Assembly: GCA_963575745.1 (NCBI GenBank)
Contig: CAUYUJ010001471.1
Location: 35,001 to 99,000 of the forward strand
Source of the DNA: Prorocentrum cordatum
Lineage: Eukaryota; Sar; Dinophyceae; Prorocentrales; Prorocentraceae
Reading direction: 5' to 3'
Length of the DNA: 64,000 nucleotides
The stretch's first letter is position 1; every line of letters begins with the position of its first letter. A program made the translations under genes and the position numbers. Positions 29,084-41,281 of this stretch are shown here, one piece after another. Under the pieces are notes generated by a model. That model did not search any database and was not told where the DNA came from. It saw only the letters and a list, made by a program, of their open reading frames with translations.

Positions 29084-31572
29084 TCACGAGGGCCGCGACT
29101 TCTTCAGCGCCCAACCATCGAACTCGGAGAGCGCCATCTGCCGCTTGCCAGGCGGCGGCGGAGGCGCTGCGCCGCCGCTGTTGAAAACGTTCACCGTCAC
29201 CCCAGCCGCCGCCGCCGGGACCGTCACGCTGACAAGGAGGTGCGGGCCCTGCACCTTGCCACTCCAGCTCCAAGCATCGTGGCGCCGGTAGAAGCTGACA
29301 GCCATGTCGGGCGGCAACTGGTTCTCGCGCAGACTCTCGCCGCCGAGGCCACTAGCGGTGCCCCACACCGTCCTTACCTTTACCTCGTCGAGCGGCGCCT
29401 CGGACACGTCGGAGGCTCCGTCCTTGATGTCTGGTGGCTGCTCGGCTGCTGAGGCAGAGCTGGCGGCTGCTCGGCTGGTGGCTGCTGGCTGGTGGCGCCC
29501 TGCTGGTGGCTGCTCGGCTGGTGAGCTGGTGGCTGCTCGGCTGGTAAACTGGTGGCTGCTGAGCTGGTGGCTGCTCGGCTGCTCTGCTCGTGGCTGCTGA
29601 GCTGGTGGCTGCTCGGCTGCTGGGCTGGCGCCCGCACTGACCCTTTTGGGAAGCTGCCACTCCGCCCACTCGTACATCCCCATGATTCGCATCAACGGGC
29701 AGAGGGCCCTGCCCACGGACGACACCGCCATGCTGTTGCCAACAGCAGCGTGCACGGCGCCAGGCGGCAGGGTCGAGAGGAGGCTGTCGGGCCTGAAGCC
29801 CATGGCGGAGGCCTTCTCTCCCGCCGTGAGGTACCTCCCAGCCCCTGCTACTCTGCCTGGAGCGCTGCCTACCACCCATAAGTACTCGTTCCGTGTTGTT
29901 AGACACGGAAGAGCGCCAGGCACCAAGATCGGGCCGTAGGTCTTCTTGGGATCGCGGGTGAGGTCCGCTACTGCAAGCTCGCACCCCGTCTTGTTCTTCA
30001 GTTCTGTGAAGAGCTCGTTGTAGGCCTGCGCAGGCCAAGTGTCCATTTCAACAATCAGAAAACTTCCTCCATGATCCCCCATCTCCGCCTCCCTCCTCTT
30101 CCTCGTCCCCCTCCTTCCTTATTTATGTATCCGCTCCACTTCCCGCCTCCGACCGCCTCCTCCTATGTCATCTTCCATCCGCTTTGCATCCAAGCTCCAC
30201 TCCCCCCCCCTCCACACCCTAACCACCTACTGGCGCGCCTCGACGCTGGCGAGAAGGCCCGGCGCGGTTGGCAGCGGACCCGCCGCCAAGTCGCCCTTCA
30301 CCTCCAGGATGTCAACCAAGCTGACTGGATCCTCAGGGCGCAACGGCCTCAGCCACGAGCCCTCGCGCAGCAGAACGGACGATACCCCTGGAGCGCAGGA
30401 GGCCCTCTCCAAGATACTCTTGCGGATGCCAACGATGAAGACCCGGCTCCTGTGGCACGGCACGCAGTCCCCGATGGCGTCCACTTGGTGCCAGTTGACC
30501 TCGAAGTCCTCGCTCGGAAAGCAAGCGCAGGGAACGAGAGCAGGGGGAGATGACGAGGAAGGGGGTGACCCCTCGGCGTTTTGGCGGGCCTTTGCACCAC
30601 CCCCAAGGGGGGCAGGCAATGGCCGAGGAAAGGATGGAAACCCTGCAGGGCGCCACAGGCCTCAAAACGGAGGTGGAGAAAAACCTCACAACACTGGGCA
30701 CATAATGTCCGACTCCCTTTCGGTCCGGCAACTTCTCAGAGAGCCAGGGCAAAAGCTCGGAGGTCAAGAATGAGGCCTTGCCGTGCTGGCGCCTCGCGAT
30801 GCCCTGGACGTTCTCCAGGAGGAACCAGCACAGGCGGTTGCCCGCCAGCCACTCCAAGAGCTCTTTCATCTTGCAATACACCTACGGCTTAAAGCAAACA
30901 AAAAAGGAGGAGAGAAGAGAAAGGAGCGGAGGAAGGAAGACTTGCAGGGAAGGAAGAGGGGGGGAGGAGGAGAAGGAGGAGGGTGAGGAAGAGGGAGGGG
31001 GAGGAGAAGGAGGAGGGGGGAGAAGGAGGAGGAGGAGGAGGAGGAGGAGGAGGAGGAGGAGGAGGAAGGGCGCCCCCCATCATCAGCTACAAGGCCCAGG
31101 CAATGACAACAAGGCCCCGCCACCTCAGCCCCTCGACTCGAGACGTCCAAGTCGGTCGCCGTTGTCGCCATCCATCTGTCGCGCCCTCGTCCCTCGTCCC
31201 CTTGTCAGCCCTCTCCCCCCTCCTCTCGTCATCCGTTCGATCCACCACGACATCCTCGCACTCTGCCTCCTCTAGCTTGCTACTCCAAACGAGGCCTAAT
31301 GACCCCCACCGAGCCCGCGCGGGGCCCTCCAAGACCCAGCGGTATCAAAGCCCCCCCACAGACGACCTGACAATCCTCAAGGCCCCCCTCCCCCGGCAAC
31401 AGAGCACCTGGGCTCTCTCGTCCTCCATGCCAGCCTTCTTGCCCAAGAAGCTCCAGGGCGGGCATGGGAACCCGCAGACGAAACCCTCGCTGGGGACGAA
31501 ACCCGCGGGCCGCCCTGCCGGCCCCTCCACCAGGCCGTTCCTGATCCTCAAGTTCAGGATGTCGCCAGCGAC
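29084..31572 (-). CDS. C5-cytosine DNA methyltransferase, C-terminal four exons (518 aa seen)
   Basis: Exons 31572-31408, 30881-30702, 30508-30280 and 30066-29084 join in phase (165, 180, 229 and 983 nt). Visible catalytic motifs: IV, GFVCGFPCPPWSFLG with the PC cysteine nucleophile; VI, WFLLENVQG (ENV); VIII, CVPCHRSRVFIVGI, where the usual Gln-x-Arg-x-Arg is His-Arg-Ser-Arg; IX, RYLTAGEKASAMGF; X, AVGNSMAVSSVGRAL. Together these identify a SAM-dependent enzyme that methylates cytosine in DNA. Motif I (SAM-binding FxGxG) and the N-terminus must lie further upstream and were not found. After motif X comes an unusual 200-residue tail with a Gln/Pro/Ser/His repeat (29440-29640) and a conserved-looking end (FYRRHDAWSWSGKVQGPH). 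Donors are GT throughout. The introns argue for a host gene over a retroelement-borne copy. Confidence 0.82.
29440..29640. repeat. 15-bp minisatellite (GGTGGCTGCTGAGCT family) inside the methyltransferase exon
   Basis: About 13 degenerate copies of GGTGGCTGCTCGGCT or GGTGGCTGCTGAGCT, read on the minus strand as AEQPPAQQP at the edge but as SSHQLSSHQ and RAATSS in the middle, because indels move the tract between frames. Same family as 36355-36960 and 41525-41730. Confidence 0.85.
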
Positions 31573-31853
31573 CTGGCGGCGCGGAGGGAGGAGCCCCGCC
31601 CCAGCGGCCAGAGGGAGGATCAGGGGGAGAGGGGGATGAGAAGGAGGTCGAGGAGAAGGTGGCGGAGGAAGTGGAGGAGGAGAGGGTGGGTGATGATGAG
31701 GAGGAGGAGGAGGAGGATAGAGTAAGGGGCGAGCGAGGGACGGAGGGATCTCCACTCCACCCCCTTCCCTCCCTTCCAACCTCCCTCCTAGGAACGTCAT
31801 CGATCCATTATCCTCCTCCTCCTTGCCCGCCGTCCTCTGACCCGAGTGAGGCC

Positions 31854-32942
31854 TCATGAGGTGTCTCCAGGATCCTCATCCATGGCGTCTGCAGGATCCT
31901 CACCCATGCGGTCTTCAGGAAACAATTCGCGACTAGCGGTGTCGAGCTCACTGGGCTCATCGTCGAGGTCGGTCCAGCTGGGCGGGCTGGGCGGTCCAGG
32001 TGGCGGTAGCACGAACCGCGGCACGACGTAAAGTGGGACGCAGTCCCAGTTAAACACGGATTCCACGAGTTCTACCCAGCGCCCCTGAGATAAGTCGAAG
32101 CCCGCCATAATGATATCTCGAGCCGAGATCTCACATGCCTCGTTGATTGCGGAGCCCCACGCCCCCTGAGAGGACCGAGGAGGAGTGGAACGAGAGCCGA
32201 GCTCAGGGTTATCACCGAGGAGGATGGAGGAGAGGATCAAGGATCGATACAGCACCACAAACCGTAAGCTAATGCCACGCTCCAGGGTGATGACCGAATC
32301 GAATGTTGCCGGCGTGGCATGCCCCAAGGCGGACCTGGGACCTCAAAAAAACTCTGCCTGGGAACAATCGACCTATTGCTCGACAGGCCCATCCCAAGGG
32401 GCCATCTCTCCGTCGACCTCCATTCCCAAGTTGCCGTCAACGCGGCGAGCCGAGAGGGGGGCAATGGGAAGCAAGGTTTCTGACAGAAGCGCGAGCGCAA
32501 ATCCCTTCGACTGCTCGTCCGCATCATCGATAGTTCTACCAGCGATGCTCAGCAGCGCGCCTCCATCGAGGCGGAGCAATTGAATCTTAGCCCTTGCCAT
32601 CGAGTAGGTATGTTTCTGCCCTATGTGCCTCTGGTCCCCCTGCGCTCGCCTTTCAGGAAATCGAAACTCGGCGGTGGACCCACCCACGATGGCATAACGG
32701 CTGTCGCCCATTGACGAAGGCTGGCTCTTGAGCTGTCGAGCGCCAGCACAGAGAGCACGAACTGTATTAGGAGCTGGATACCCACTACCAGCTACAAGCG
32801 GCAACAATCGAAAACTGAAGCCAGCGTCGAACAAAGGCCAGACGAGAGATAAGCAGAGCGCCAGGGCCACAAAGTGGAGGATAGAAGATGAGGCGGATCG
32901 AGCACGGTGAGAAGGGGAGACAGAAGGAGATGGAGAGGTCAT
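31854..32942 (-). CDS. Unknown protein with an N-terminal membrane segment, 2 exons
   Basis: The ATG at 32942 begins a basic stretch followed by a hydrophobic segment (ILHFVALALCLSLVWPLF) that fits a signal anchor. Then come SRYAIVGGSTAEFRFPERRA and ALLSIAGRTIDDADEQSKGF. The frame closes at 32373, and a second exon (about 32335-31854) carries RFVVLYRSLILSSILLGDN and RWVELVESVFNWDCVPLYVV, with an acidic Asp/Glu/Pro tail to a TGA at 31854. The short intron between (roughly 32340-32400) was not placed exactly. I recognise no family. The gene ends 282 bp before the first methyltransferase exon seen, so the two could also be parts of one longer transcript. Confidence 0.55.
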
Positions 32943-33468
32943 TGCACGAGGAGGCAGCAGGATAGAAAGGGAGGCGCGCCAGCAGCAGCAGAAGGAGCAT
33001 CTTGACAAGGAAAGGCTGGACGATGCGGAAAGGTCAGGCAAGCAGAGACGAGGGAAGAGGAGGGAAGGGCGAAGGAGGGAGAGAGGCTGGCCAGACGCGT
33101 AGGAGTAGAAGGGCAGGAGGAAGCGGGGGTGGAGGCGGAGGAACAGGAGGCGGAGAGAGGGACGGGAGTCATGATATCCTCATCGCCCCCCTCTGTACCC
33201 CTGCCCTCCTCATTGCATTCCCTTGCTCCCTCTGCCTTCCCTTCGTCGTCGTCCTCCTCCCCCATGGTATATCCCCCCTCTCTTCTTCTTCCTCCCCATC
33301 CTCCCCATCCCCTCTCTTTCTCTCTATCTCTCGCCACTCACCCTCCATCATATTGCGTCTCCCTCCTGATATCCACTCCTCGGTTGGATGGGGAGGGGGA
33401 GAGGAGACTGCTGAGCTGCGCGGGCCGCGGGCCCGTCGAGCGAGCGGGCGGCCTGGTGCGCGCCTCAA
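32943..33468. other. Intergenic, purine-rich
   Basis: No gene seen. The plus strand is GGAAGG/AGGAGG-rich to 33170, then CTC/TCC-rich. Confidence 0.45.
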
Positions 33469-35365
33469 TCACCGATCGCCGAGCTCCGCGAGCTTGTCCC
33501 ACCAAGTCTCGCACGGCGAGCCCTTCACGGCGCTGTGCGCCTCCATGGCGCTCGCCACGCTCATGCGACAGGTGGACAATTCGCCCTGCCACCCCGCGCA
33601 GAACCCCCACCGCATGCCCTGGCACGGGACAGGCCGAAAAGTGAGGTACACGAAGCCGGCGGGCAAGACGGCCAACGAACCTTCGCGGATGACCATGGCG
33701 AAGTTGCCCTGCTCGCGCGCCAACTGAAGGAGCCCTGCACCAGGAAGGCTCTTCAAGAAGCCAACGGTCTCGGCCAGGGAGTGCTCCTGCTTTGCCTTGA
33801 CGCCCACCACCACTTCTTCTCCGCCAGTGACGACCCTGACCTCGCTGAGGCCATGCGAGGAGGGGCCCGCAGAACAGTGCCCGGCTGGGATCGCATAGAT
33901 TTGAACTCCGAAGATGTGCTTGTGGAGAGCCTGGTCCTTCGGCGTCACCGGCACGAAGGCGCTTCGGAAGATAGTCTGGCCATTCGCCTCGTCTTTCACC
34001 AACCCCCTCAGCATCATGAGGATTCCAGGCTGAGACGCTGCCCCAAAGGCGGGCGCCGCGCCATCGCTCTCCCAGGACATCACCTTTTCCTTGCGCCATT
34101 TGGCCAGCGGCTTCCAGTCAGCTGAGGAAAGCAGGGGATCCAGTGAGGCCTTGACGTCGATGAGGCAAGCGTTCTGGAAGTCGAGGTTGCACAACGAGTT
34201 CATCACTCCTACAGGTGCGTCGTGGATCGTAGCTTTTACCATCGTCAGCGCTGGGCGGTAGTCCTGCGTCTCGCCAATGTCCAGAATCTCTGCCCTCTCT
34301 CCAGCCTTGCGTTTCTTGGAAGAGGCACCGCCGCTGGCGGCCTTCGCGAGAAGAGACCGACAATTCTGCAACATCTTCGCTGTCAAGACCTGGTGGCAAC
34401 AATCTTTTTTTCTGTTCGGCAGCGATCTTCTTGAAGGCCTCTTTCACACCAGCGACAGACAAGTCCCAAGCCGGCGAATCGATGTGAGCACAAAGCTTCG
34501 AGATTCTGGCTTTGACATTATTGATCTCATCCTGCGCGGCTGTGGAGAGGGCCTCAAGCTTGTCTTTGAAAGGTTTCCATGGCTCTCCATCTAAATCCGT
34601 CGCTGAAATCTTAGATTTCATGTATTCGAGCACGTTGATTCCTTCCGATACCTGGTTCTCCAAGGCGCTCACCAAGGAACTCTGAAGACGATCCGCCAGC
34701 TTCAAGGTACCGAGGCGGACTGTGACTGGATTCACCTTGGCCGCCGCAGCATCCTTGGCCAAATTTTTCGCCTCGATGTCCTCGAGCGCCTCCATGTGGG
34801 CCAAGACCTTCTCCTTCTCCGCCCTCGTAGTCTGATCCTCGATGAAGCTGCCGAGCGCGCCGTGAAGCTGAGGGGCACAGTCCAGCGTGCCTCTGTACAC
34901 GCTCTCCAGGAAATCCTCAGGAACAGCAACGTGATCGCGATCCTCCCCTTGGCCGTGCGACGCCCTCTGGCTCTCCTGGACCGCCGTCAACGCAGCGCCA
35001 ACGTTCGACGTCATGCTCTGCAAGGCCGTGTCCAGCTCCGTACCAGTGAGGCTCGACGAGCTGCTCTTCGTCAATGACGCCGTCGTCCCCTTCGTCAGCA
35101 CAGCGTCGTCGATCTCGCCCTGGTACTCCGCGATGAGGTACCCTCCTGGGCGCCGCGGGTCGGGCTTCACCGTGTACTCACGGCTCATGCACCGCCGACG
35201 GAACTCCAGCTGCTGGTCTTTCGGGTTGGTAAACCCCTCCAGCGCCAAGTCCCGCCTCACCAGGGTCCACGGCTTCCAGTGGGTGCGCTCCCGATGTTGA
35301 TCCTCGACCTTGGTCTCCGTCGTCGTCACAAGCGTGAGCATCTCGTGCGCTTCCTCGGGAGGCAT
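33469..35365 (-). pseudogene. Unknown 631-aa protein, frameshift in an A7 run
   Basis: The ATG at 35365 (TTTGCCATGC) opens 318 codons (AHEMLTLVTTTETKVEDQHR, LEGFTNPKDQQLEFRRRCMS, YMKSKISATDLDGEPWKPFK) up to ...AAEQ. A run of seven A (minus strand, 34411-34405) then shifts the frame. With six A the reading continues without a break as QKKDCCHQVLTAKMLQNCRS to the TGA at 33469, giving 631 residues. The second half has VKATIHDAPVGVMNSLCNLD and YLTFRPVPCQGMRWGFCAGW. The first half is strongly helical; a Ser/Thr linker follows a PRRPGGYLIAEYQGEI segment. The function is unknown. The single homopolymer indel is as likely a sequencing error as a true mutation. Confidence 0.65.
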
Positions 35366-35923
35366 GGCAAAGCTGGAGGTGGAGGGGCAGGAGCGGGAGG
35401 AGGGGGGAGGCGGGAGATGGGGGAGGGGAGGAGGGAACGAGGGGAAGGGAGGACGGGGGGAGAGGAGGGGGGAGAGGAGAGGGAGGGAGAAGGGCGAGAG
35501 CAAGAGGAGAGGAGACAAGGCAAGAGAGAGGAGGACGCGGGGGAGTGAAAGGTGGGAAAGGGGGTGCCAGGTGAACGAGCTACGGTGAGGGTGAAAGGGG
35601 GTGCGGGGGTGCGGGGGCGCCAGGTGAACTACGACGTGAACGAGCTCAAGGTGGGAAAGGGGTGCCAGGCGCCCAGGAGTCGGGGGCAGCATAGTGGTGG
35701 TAGCTTTCCTCCTCCTCCTCCTTGTCCTCCTCCTCCCTCTCCTCCTCCTCCTCCTCCTCCTCCTCCTCCTCCTCCTCCTCCTCCTCCTCCTCCCCCTCAT
35801 CCTCTTCCTCCTGCTTGCGCCTTTCCCTCCTCCTCCTCCCCCTCACCCCTCGCGCTTCGCATCCATCCTCATCCTCATCGTCCTCGCTAGCTTTTCCTTG
35901 CCATCCCCATCCCCCCTCTTCCC
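35366..35923. other. Intergenic with (CTC)n array
   Basis: 35380-35540 is GGA/GAG-rich; 35703-35800 is a near-pure CTC/TCC array. No gene supported. Confidence 0.6.
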
Positions 35924-37543
35924 TCAGCCTCCCCTCACAACCTCATCATCCCATCTCCTCTTCCTCGCCCTCCTACTCCCTTTACAACGCCATCCGTTGT
36001 CCGGCACGGCTGTCTCCCGATGGTCGATGTACCACTGCTGCTGCTCCTTCGCGCTCTTCTCGGTCCACCAGGGCTTCAGCTGCTTGTTCCGCTTGAACCT
36101 GCGCAGCAACGTGCGGCTGTTCCCATAGCATTTCTCGCACAGATCGCGAGCGCATTTGCGAGAGTCGGCGTCCCGCACGCGCTCGTCCTCTGCGAGCTCC
36201 AGGCCGCACTTCCGGCACGTGAAGGCGCCGCTGCAGCTGCCTCCTGCGCCCTCGCCAACGGGCTCCACGCCATCGAAGTTGATGAACACAGGCGTCGCAG
36301 TCCCTCCAACTGGCGTCTTCGGTCCAGATGGAGGCTGAACTGGTGGCCCTTGATGCTGCTGAACTGGTGGCTGCTGAACTGGTGGCTGCTGATCTGGTGG
36401 CTGCTGATCTGGAAGCTGCTGAGGCTGAGGACCTGGTGGCTGCTGACCTGGTGGCTGCTGAACTGGTGGCTGCTGTGGCTGCTGAGCTGGCGGCTGCTGA
36501 TCTGGTTGCTCGGCCGGTGGCTGCTGATCTGCGGGCTGATGACCTGGTTGCTGCTGATGATCTGGCGGCTGCTGAGCACGTGGCTGCTGATCTGGTGGCT
36601 GCCCGCCTGGTGGCTGCTGACCTGGTTGCTGCTGAACTGGTGGCTGCTGATCTGGCGTTTTCTGATCTGGTGGCTGCTGAACTGGTGGCTGCTGAGCTGG
36701 TGGCGGCTTCTGAGCTGGCGGCTGCTCGGCTGGCGGCTGCTCGGCTGGTGGCTGCTGTGGCTGCTGAACTGGTGGCTGCTCGGCCGGTGGCTGCTGATCT
36801 GCGAGCTGCTGACCTGGTTGCTGCTGAACTGGTGGCTGCTGATCTGGCGGCTGCTGACCTGATGGCTGCCCGCCTGGTGGCTGCTGACCAGGTGGCTGCT
36901 GAACTGGTGGCTGCTTGGCGGAGCTGGCGGCTGCTGAGCCGGTGGCTGCCGAGCACGGGGCTGCTGGCGACGCAGCGGCGGCCTAGTGGAAGCGCCCATA
37001 CTCCCTCTCCCCCCCGCGGAGGAGGAGTGGAGGAGGAGGCGGAGGAGAGGAGGAGGGAGGGAGGAGGGAGGGGGGAGGAGGAGGAGGAGAAGGAGGAGGA
37101 GGTGGAGGAGGAGGAAGAAGAGGAGGATGAGGAGGGGGCGGGGGCAGAAGGATCAGGAGGTGGAGGAGGAACAAGAGCAGGAGGAGGAGGAGGGGAACAA
37201 TGCGAGCACGAGAAGGGATGGGAATGGGAATGCAGGAGAAGGGAGATTCATCATCATTCTAGTGTTTCCCCTGGTGCCCTCCCCTCCTCATCCTCCGCCT
37301 CTTTCGGCTCTCCATCCTACTCCTCCTTCTCCTCCCCATTGTCCTCCTGCTCCTTATCCTGCTCCTCCTCCTCCTCCTCCTCCTCCTTGTCCTCCTCCTT
37401 CTCCTCTCCTCAAACCCTCTACTTCCTTCCTCTCCCCTTCTCCTCAAACCCGTGGCCTTCTTCTCGGCGTGCAACACCTTGAAGCACGACGAGATGCCCT
37501 GCCCGTTGGGCACGGGCGGCGGGAGCTTCTTGCCAGGAGCCAT
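35924..37543 (-). CDS. Gln/Pro-repeat protein with a Cys4-type zinc-binding segment
   Basis: A probable first exon starts at the ATG at 37543 (APGKKLPPPVPNGQGISSCF, then KVLHAEKKAT) and ends near 37450. A second exon (about 36980-36000) encodes a long QPPVQQPPDQQPP-type repeat, then PPSGPKTPVGGTATPVFINF, FTCRKCGLELAEDERVRDA, RKCARDLCEKCYGNSRTLL and LKPWWTEKSAKEQQQWYI. The CxxC...C...CxxC spacing suggests zinc binding, followed by a basic WW-x-x-S-x-E-Q-x-x-WY element; I infer a nucleic-acid or protein-binding role. In this tract the Gln/Pro frame is continuous into the Cys segment. The exon 1 to exon 2 junction and the true 3' end could not be fixed. Confidence 0.5.
36355..36960. repeat. 15-bp minisatellite GATCTGGTGGCTGCT, about 40 copies
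   Basis: The consensus unit on the plus strand is GA(T/A/C)CTGGTGGCTGCT, with occasional 9-, 18- or 12-base variants. Read on the minus strand as QQPPDQ/QPPVQ. All three minus-strand frames remain open. A higher-order block (GAGCACGTGGCTGCTGATCT and following units) is shared with 41525-41730. Confidence 0.9.
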
Positions 37544-38189
37544 TCCACAGGCCGCCGCTCCGCCGCTCGTCACTGGGCGCCGCCGGGCGCCCGAAGCCAA
37601 AATGGCTGTGGACGGGTGGAGGGAGGAGCGGAGGAGGAGGGGCCCGCGCCCGCGCCCAGGACCCCTTGGACCAAATCAAACCAAGTGACCTGGGGCCAAG
37701 AGCGGAGACGGTGACCAGGGACCCCGAACATATTGGATGCAGCGAAGCCCTTGCCCACAAACCAGGCATGAACAGCTAAGCAAGGCCCCTCCCCCCTGCC
37801 CACTAACCAGGCATGAAACCTAGACGACGTATCAGCGCGAGCCAGGCCGCTGGAGGCAAAACGAGATCCCCCCACGTGCTGATCCTGGCTGATCCCCACA
37901 CACCCCTGCCTCCACCTCGCGCCGTCCAATTCGACGCCGTCCTGATTCCTGTCGTTCCTCTTCAGCTCCTCACTCTTAGCTACCCCCTTCATCCATTCGT
38001 AGTCCTCCCTGAGGCCACCCCTGTGCGCCCGATCGGTTTATCCACCCGTCCTCCTTCTCCTGACCTCCTACTCGTCATCCTTCTCGAGGTCCCTCAACCT
38101 CCTGATGACCCTCCTCTTGCTGCTGCTCCTCCATCTCCTCCATCTGCTCCTCCTCCACCCTTCCTCCTCCCCCTGGTGCTCCCCCTCCA

Positions 38190-39320
38190 ACGGCGCCTGC
38201 CGGCCGGGGCCGGCCTTCCCGTAGTGCAGGTGGCACTTCTTCGTCCCCATCGACGAGTGGAGCAAGTTGGCAGCCGGGCGCAGGTCGTCCTGGCTGGGGA
38301 GAGGATGGGGGGCGGAAAGAAGGGCGGCCAGGATGAGGTGGATGAACCAATACACAGACACGTACGCGATGCATTGCAGACAGAAGCCGCGGCGATTATA
38401 GGAGGGCCAGGAAAAGAGAAGGATGGGGCAAGGGCGAGGAGGGAGGTGGAGAAGGAGGGTGAAAAGAGGGGGAGACGGAGGAGGGCAGGATGCGGAGGAG
38501 GCCACGAATATTCTGGATACCGCAACAAACAGTCAGCAGGACCAAACGATCAACAGGAGGCTATACAGGAGCGTCAGCAAGACAAGGCGCTTTGCATGGC
38601 AAGCGTCATTACGCGGGAAGCAGCTGAAGAAAACACAAGAAGAACGCTGTCCGAGATGTCGTACACGTTCACAGCGCACCACGGCCACTGCGCCTCCAGC
38701 GCCGCCCTCTCAGGGGCGCCGATGCCTCCCCTGCCCGAGGTCGCGCGCGCACTGAGAGCCCACCTCGCTCTGACTCTGACTCTGCATTTTCAAAATCCAC
38801 GGGTTCATTCCAGGATATCCGATCGAAACCGGGCCCGTTGGGCCCCCCCCAGGACAACGGATCGGGCCCTGAAAACAAAAGAAAAGCTGGATCATCACTA
38901 CATTGTGAATCCGCCCGCCTCTGCATCGATACATGTGCGACGAACGCAAACAAGGGGCTACCAATGATGCATATATCGAGAGGTTGCTCGCGATTGAAAG
39001 CTGGGCTGCCTGTCTCCAAAGACCAGAATGCGTCGAGTAGAAGTGTGATTCCCACGAAAGCTTGCAACCTACGAACACAGCACCCCCCCTGTCCAACCAG
39101 CACACAACAGCGTCACGCGCATGGGCGTGAGCGGGCGCCCGAAGTCGGGGTACACGGAGCGAGCAACCCAGGGGGCGCCCTTGCGGACGCAACAGTCTGG
39201 AAGAAGAACGGCGTCGGGCCCTCGGGCCAAGGGCATGGCGGCACGCGGCCGTGGGCTGGCGGCGCCCACGGCCCAAAAGGGGCCCGCCCAGCGGTGGAGG
39301 GGGCGGGCCAGACGCCCCTC
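38190..39320 (-). CDS. Possible multi-exon gene, exons only partly resolved
   Basis: Three minus-strand stretches read as plausible protein: about 39230-39110 (AVLLPDCCVRKGAPWVARSV, then YPDFGRPLTPMRVTLLC), about 38740-38660 (RAALEAQWPWCAVNVYDISD) and about 38290-38190 (DDLRPAANLLHSSMGTKKCH, then LHYGKAGPGRQ). They share orientation and codon style with neighbouring genes, but frames and borders were not joined. No family recognised. Could be exons of one gene or unrelated fragments. Confidence 0.33.
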
Positions 39321-39539
39321 AGCCACAAGGGCTGCAGGCGTTCAAGAGGCCTCAACAGGCCAGCAACGCCAGGCCCATCCACGACGACCCCCTTCCAATG
39401 CGCTCGTGGGAACGCGCTCTTTCGAAGAAGCCCTGAAAGAAATCCACCCCTGCTGAGACATATCTCCAGGAGTGCACTCGACGTCCCAAGATCAATGCGA
39501 AACAACCTGGCAAGGACCAGGAACACCAAACGGAAGATG

Positions 39540-39541
39540 AG

Positions 39542-39577
<36 letters not shown>

Positions 39578-39725
39578 GAGAGAGGCGCGACGATAAAAGA
39601 GCGAGGGGGAGGAGAAAGAGAGATGGGAGAGAGGGAGCGCGCACCAGGTGGGGAGGAGAAAGAGAGAGGGAAGAGAGAGGGAAGAGAGAGAGAGGGGATA
39701 TGTCGAGAGAGAGAGAGAGAGAAGG
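39540..39725 (+). repeat. (GA)n microsatellite, second cluster
   Basis: GA/GAGA arrays at 39545-39573 and 39655-39722 separated by purine-rich sequence, resembling 27740-28034. Confidence 0.85.
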
Positions 39726-39929
39726 ATAGCAGGTGGCTTCACTGACTGTTCCTCGACCCTTCCTCGATCCTCACTCCTCGACGCGCTGCTCACCGACCCT
39801 CCGATGTCTCTCAGGTGCCGCAGTTTGCTTCCCTCTGCGCCTCGAACCAGTGATTGCCAACGCCTGAACTACAACGAAGGACCAAACTTGAAATCAATCC
39901 TCCTCGCCCTCCCAGGCCTCATCCCCGAC

Positions 39930-40155
39930 CATTCCCGACCACCCCCCGACCACCCCCCGACCACCCCCCGACCACCCCCCGACCACCCCCCGACCACCAC
40001 CCCCCGACCCCCCCCACCCCCCGACCACCCCCCGACCACCCCGACCGACCACCCCCCCCCCCGACCACCCCCCGACCACCCCGACCACCCCCCGACCACC
40101 CCCCGACCACCCCCCGACCACCCCCCGACCACCCCCCGACCACCCCCCGACCATC
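39930..40155 (+). repeat. CCCCCCGACCA minisatellite
   Basis: About 20 copies of a 10-11 bp unit CCCCCCGACCA with small indels, changing frame often, so no protein reading is credible. Confidence 0.9.
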
Positions 40156-41281
40156 CTCGACCACCACTCGACTACGCCAGACCACGCCCCACCAATATTG
40201 CCAGGCACCATCCGCAGACATGGCGACGCCGAGGTCGACGACGTGCCCGATCAGGGAAGAATGTAGAGCGAACGAAGCGATGGAGACACGACCAGCGATG
40301 AAGTCGACGACGAGGACGACATCGACGCATCCGACGACAACATGAACGACGACGGCGGCGACAACGTCTGCCAACGACGACGATGACGACGACGTCAGGC
40401 GCAACGCCGCCTAGATTGCAAGACGACGACGTAACGATCAAGGCGACGGCTGACAACGACGACGACGACCAGTGACCAGAGCGCAAGAGAGAGCAAGCAT
40501 TTCAGACTCCGCTCGGGTAGGTCAGGCGACCCCAACTCCGCCCTCGCCGAGGAGTCTGAAGGCCTCCATCACTTCAGCGTCGTCAGGCCTGCGGGCGCGG
40601 CATGGGGGGGGGTGTCGTCGGCAGCGCGGCAAGGGAAGCGCATGCAAGTGGAGGGTTGGAGGAGAGAGAAGACGACGACGTCTGATAACGATGGCGCGGA
40701 GGCAGGGGGAAGACGACGACGTCTGATAACGATGGCGCGGAGGCAGGGGGCACGACGAGAGCAGAGGGATGAATACGATTTCTGATCACGACTTCTGATA
40801 GTGGTGGCTGCGATGGCAAGGATAGGGATAGGAAGAGGAAACACGCTTGCGAATATAACGAGGGAGCGTGGTGAACGATGATTGCGACGCAGGCAGGGCG
40901 AACGTGGAGGGAGAAGAGGAATGAATAGGTCGGTAGGTCGGTAGGAGGAGGACGTAAGATGTATGCCGAGGTAGGGTGGATGGAGGACCGAATGAAGAGG
41001 TCATTTCAAAGGCGACCGACGACGGACACTACGGCGGCGACGATGACCGATCATCAGGCACGTGATGAGTATGGTGGTTACGACCGCTACGAACGATGGA
41101 CGATGACAACAGTGATGACAAGATGGCAAGTTGGCACTCGCTCGGGGACCTCGAGCATGGGTGTGCACGAGGTGCAAGTCCATCGCGGTCCGAGCATGGG
41201 GCGGCACACGGGCCGCGCAAGCTGGCCAAAGGCGAAGACGCACGGGCCGCAGGAGCCAGCTAAGGAGCGGCGGAGCAGTGC
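40156..41281. other. Intergenic, GAC-rich
   Basis: No gene supported. Purine-rich GACGAC words dominate 40240-40460. A 41-bp tandem duplication lies at 40670-40751. Confidence 0.4.
40670..40751. repeat. Exact 41-bp tandem duplication
   Basis: The unit starting AGACGACGACGTCTGATAAC at 40670 is repeated at 40711 with at most a terminal difference. Both copies contain GATGGCGCGGAGGCAGGGGG. It looks like a recent duplication. Confidence 0.9.
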
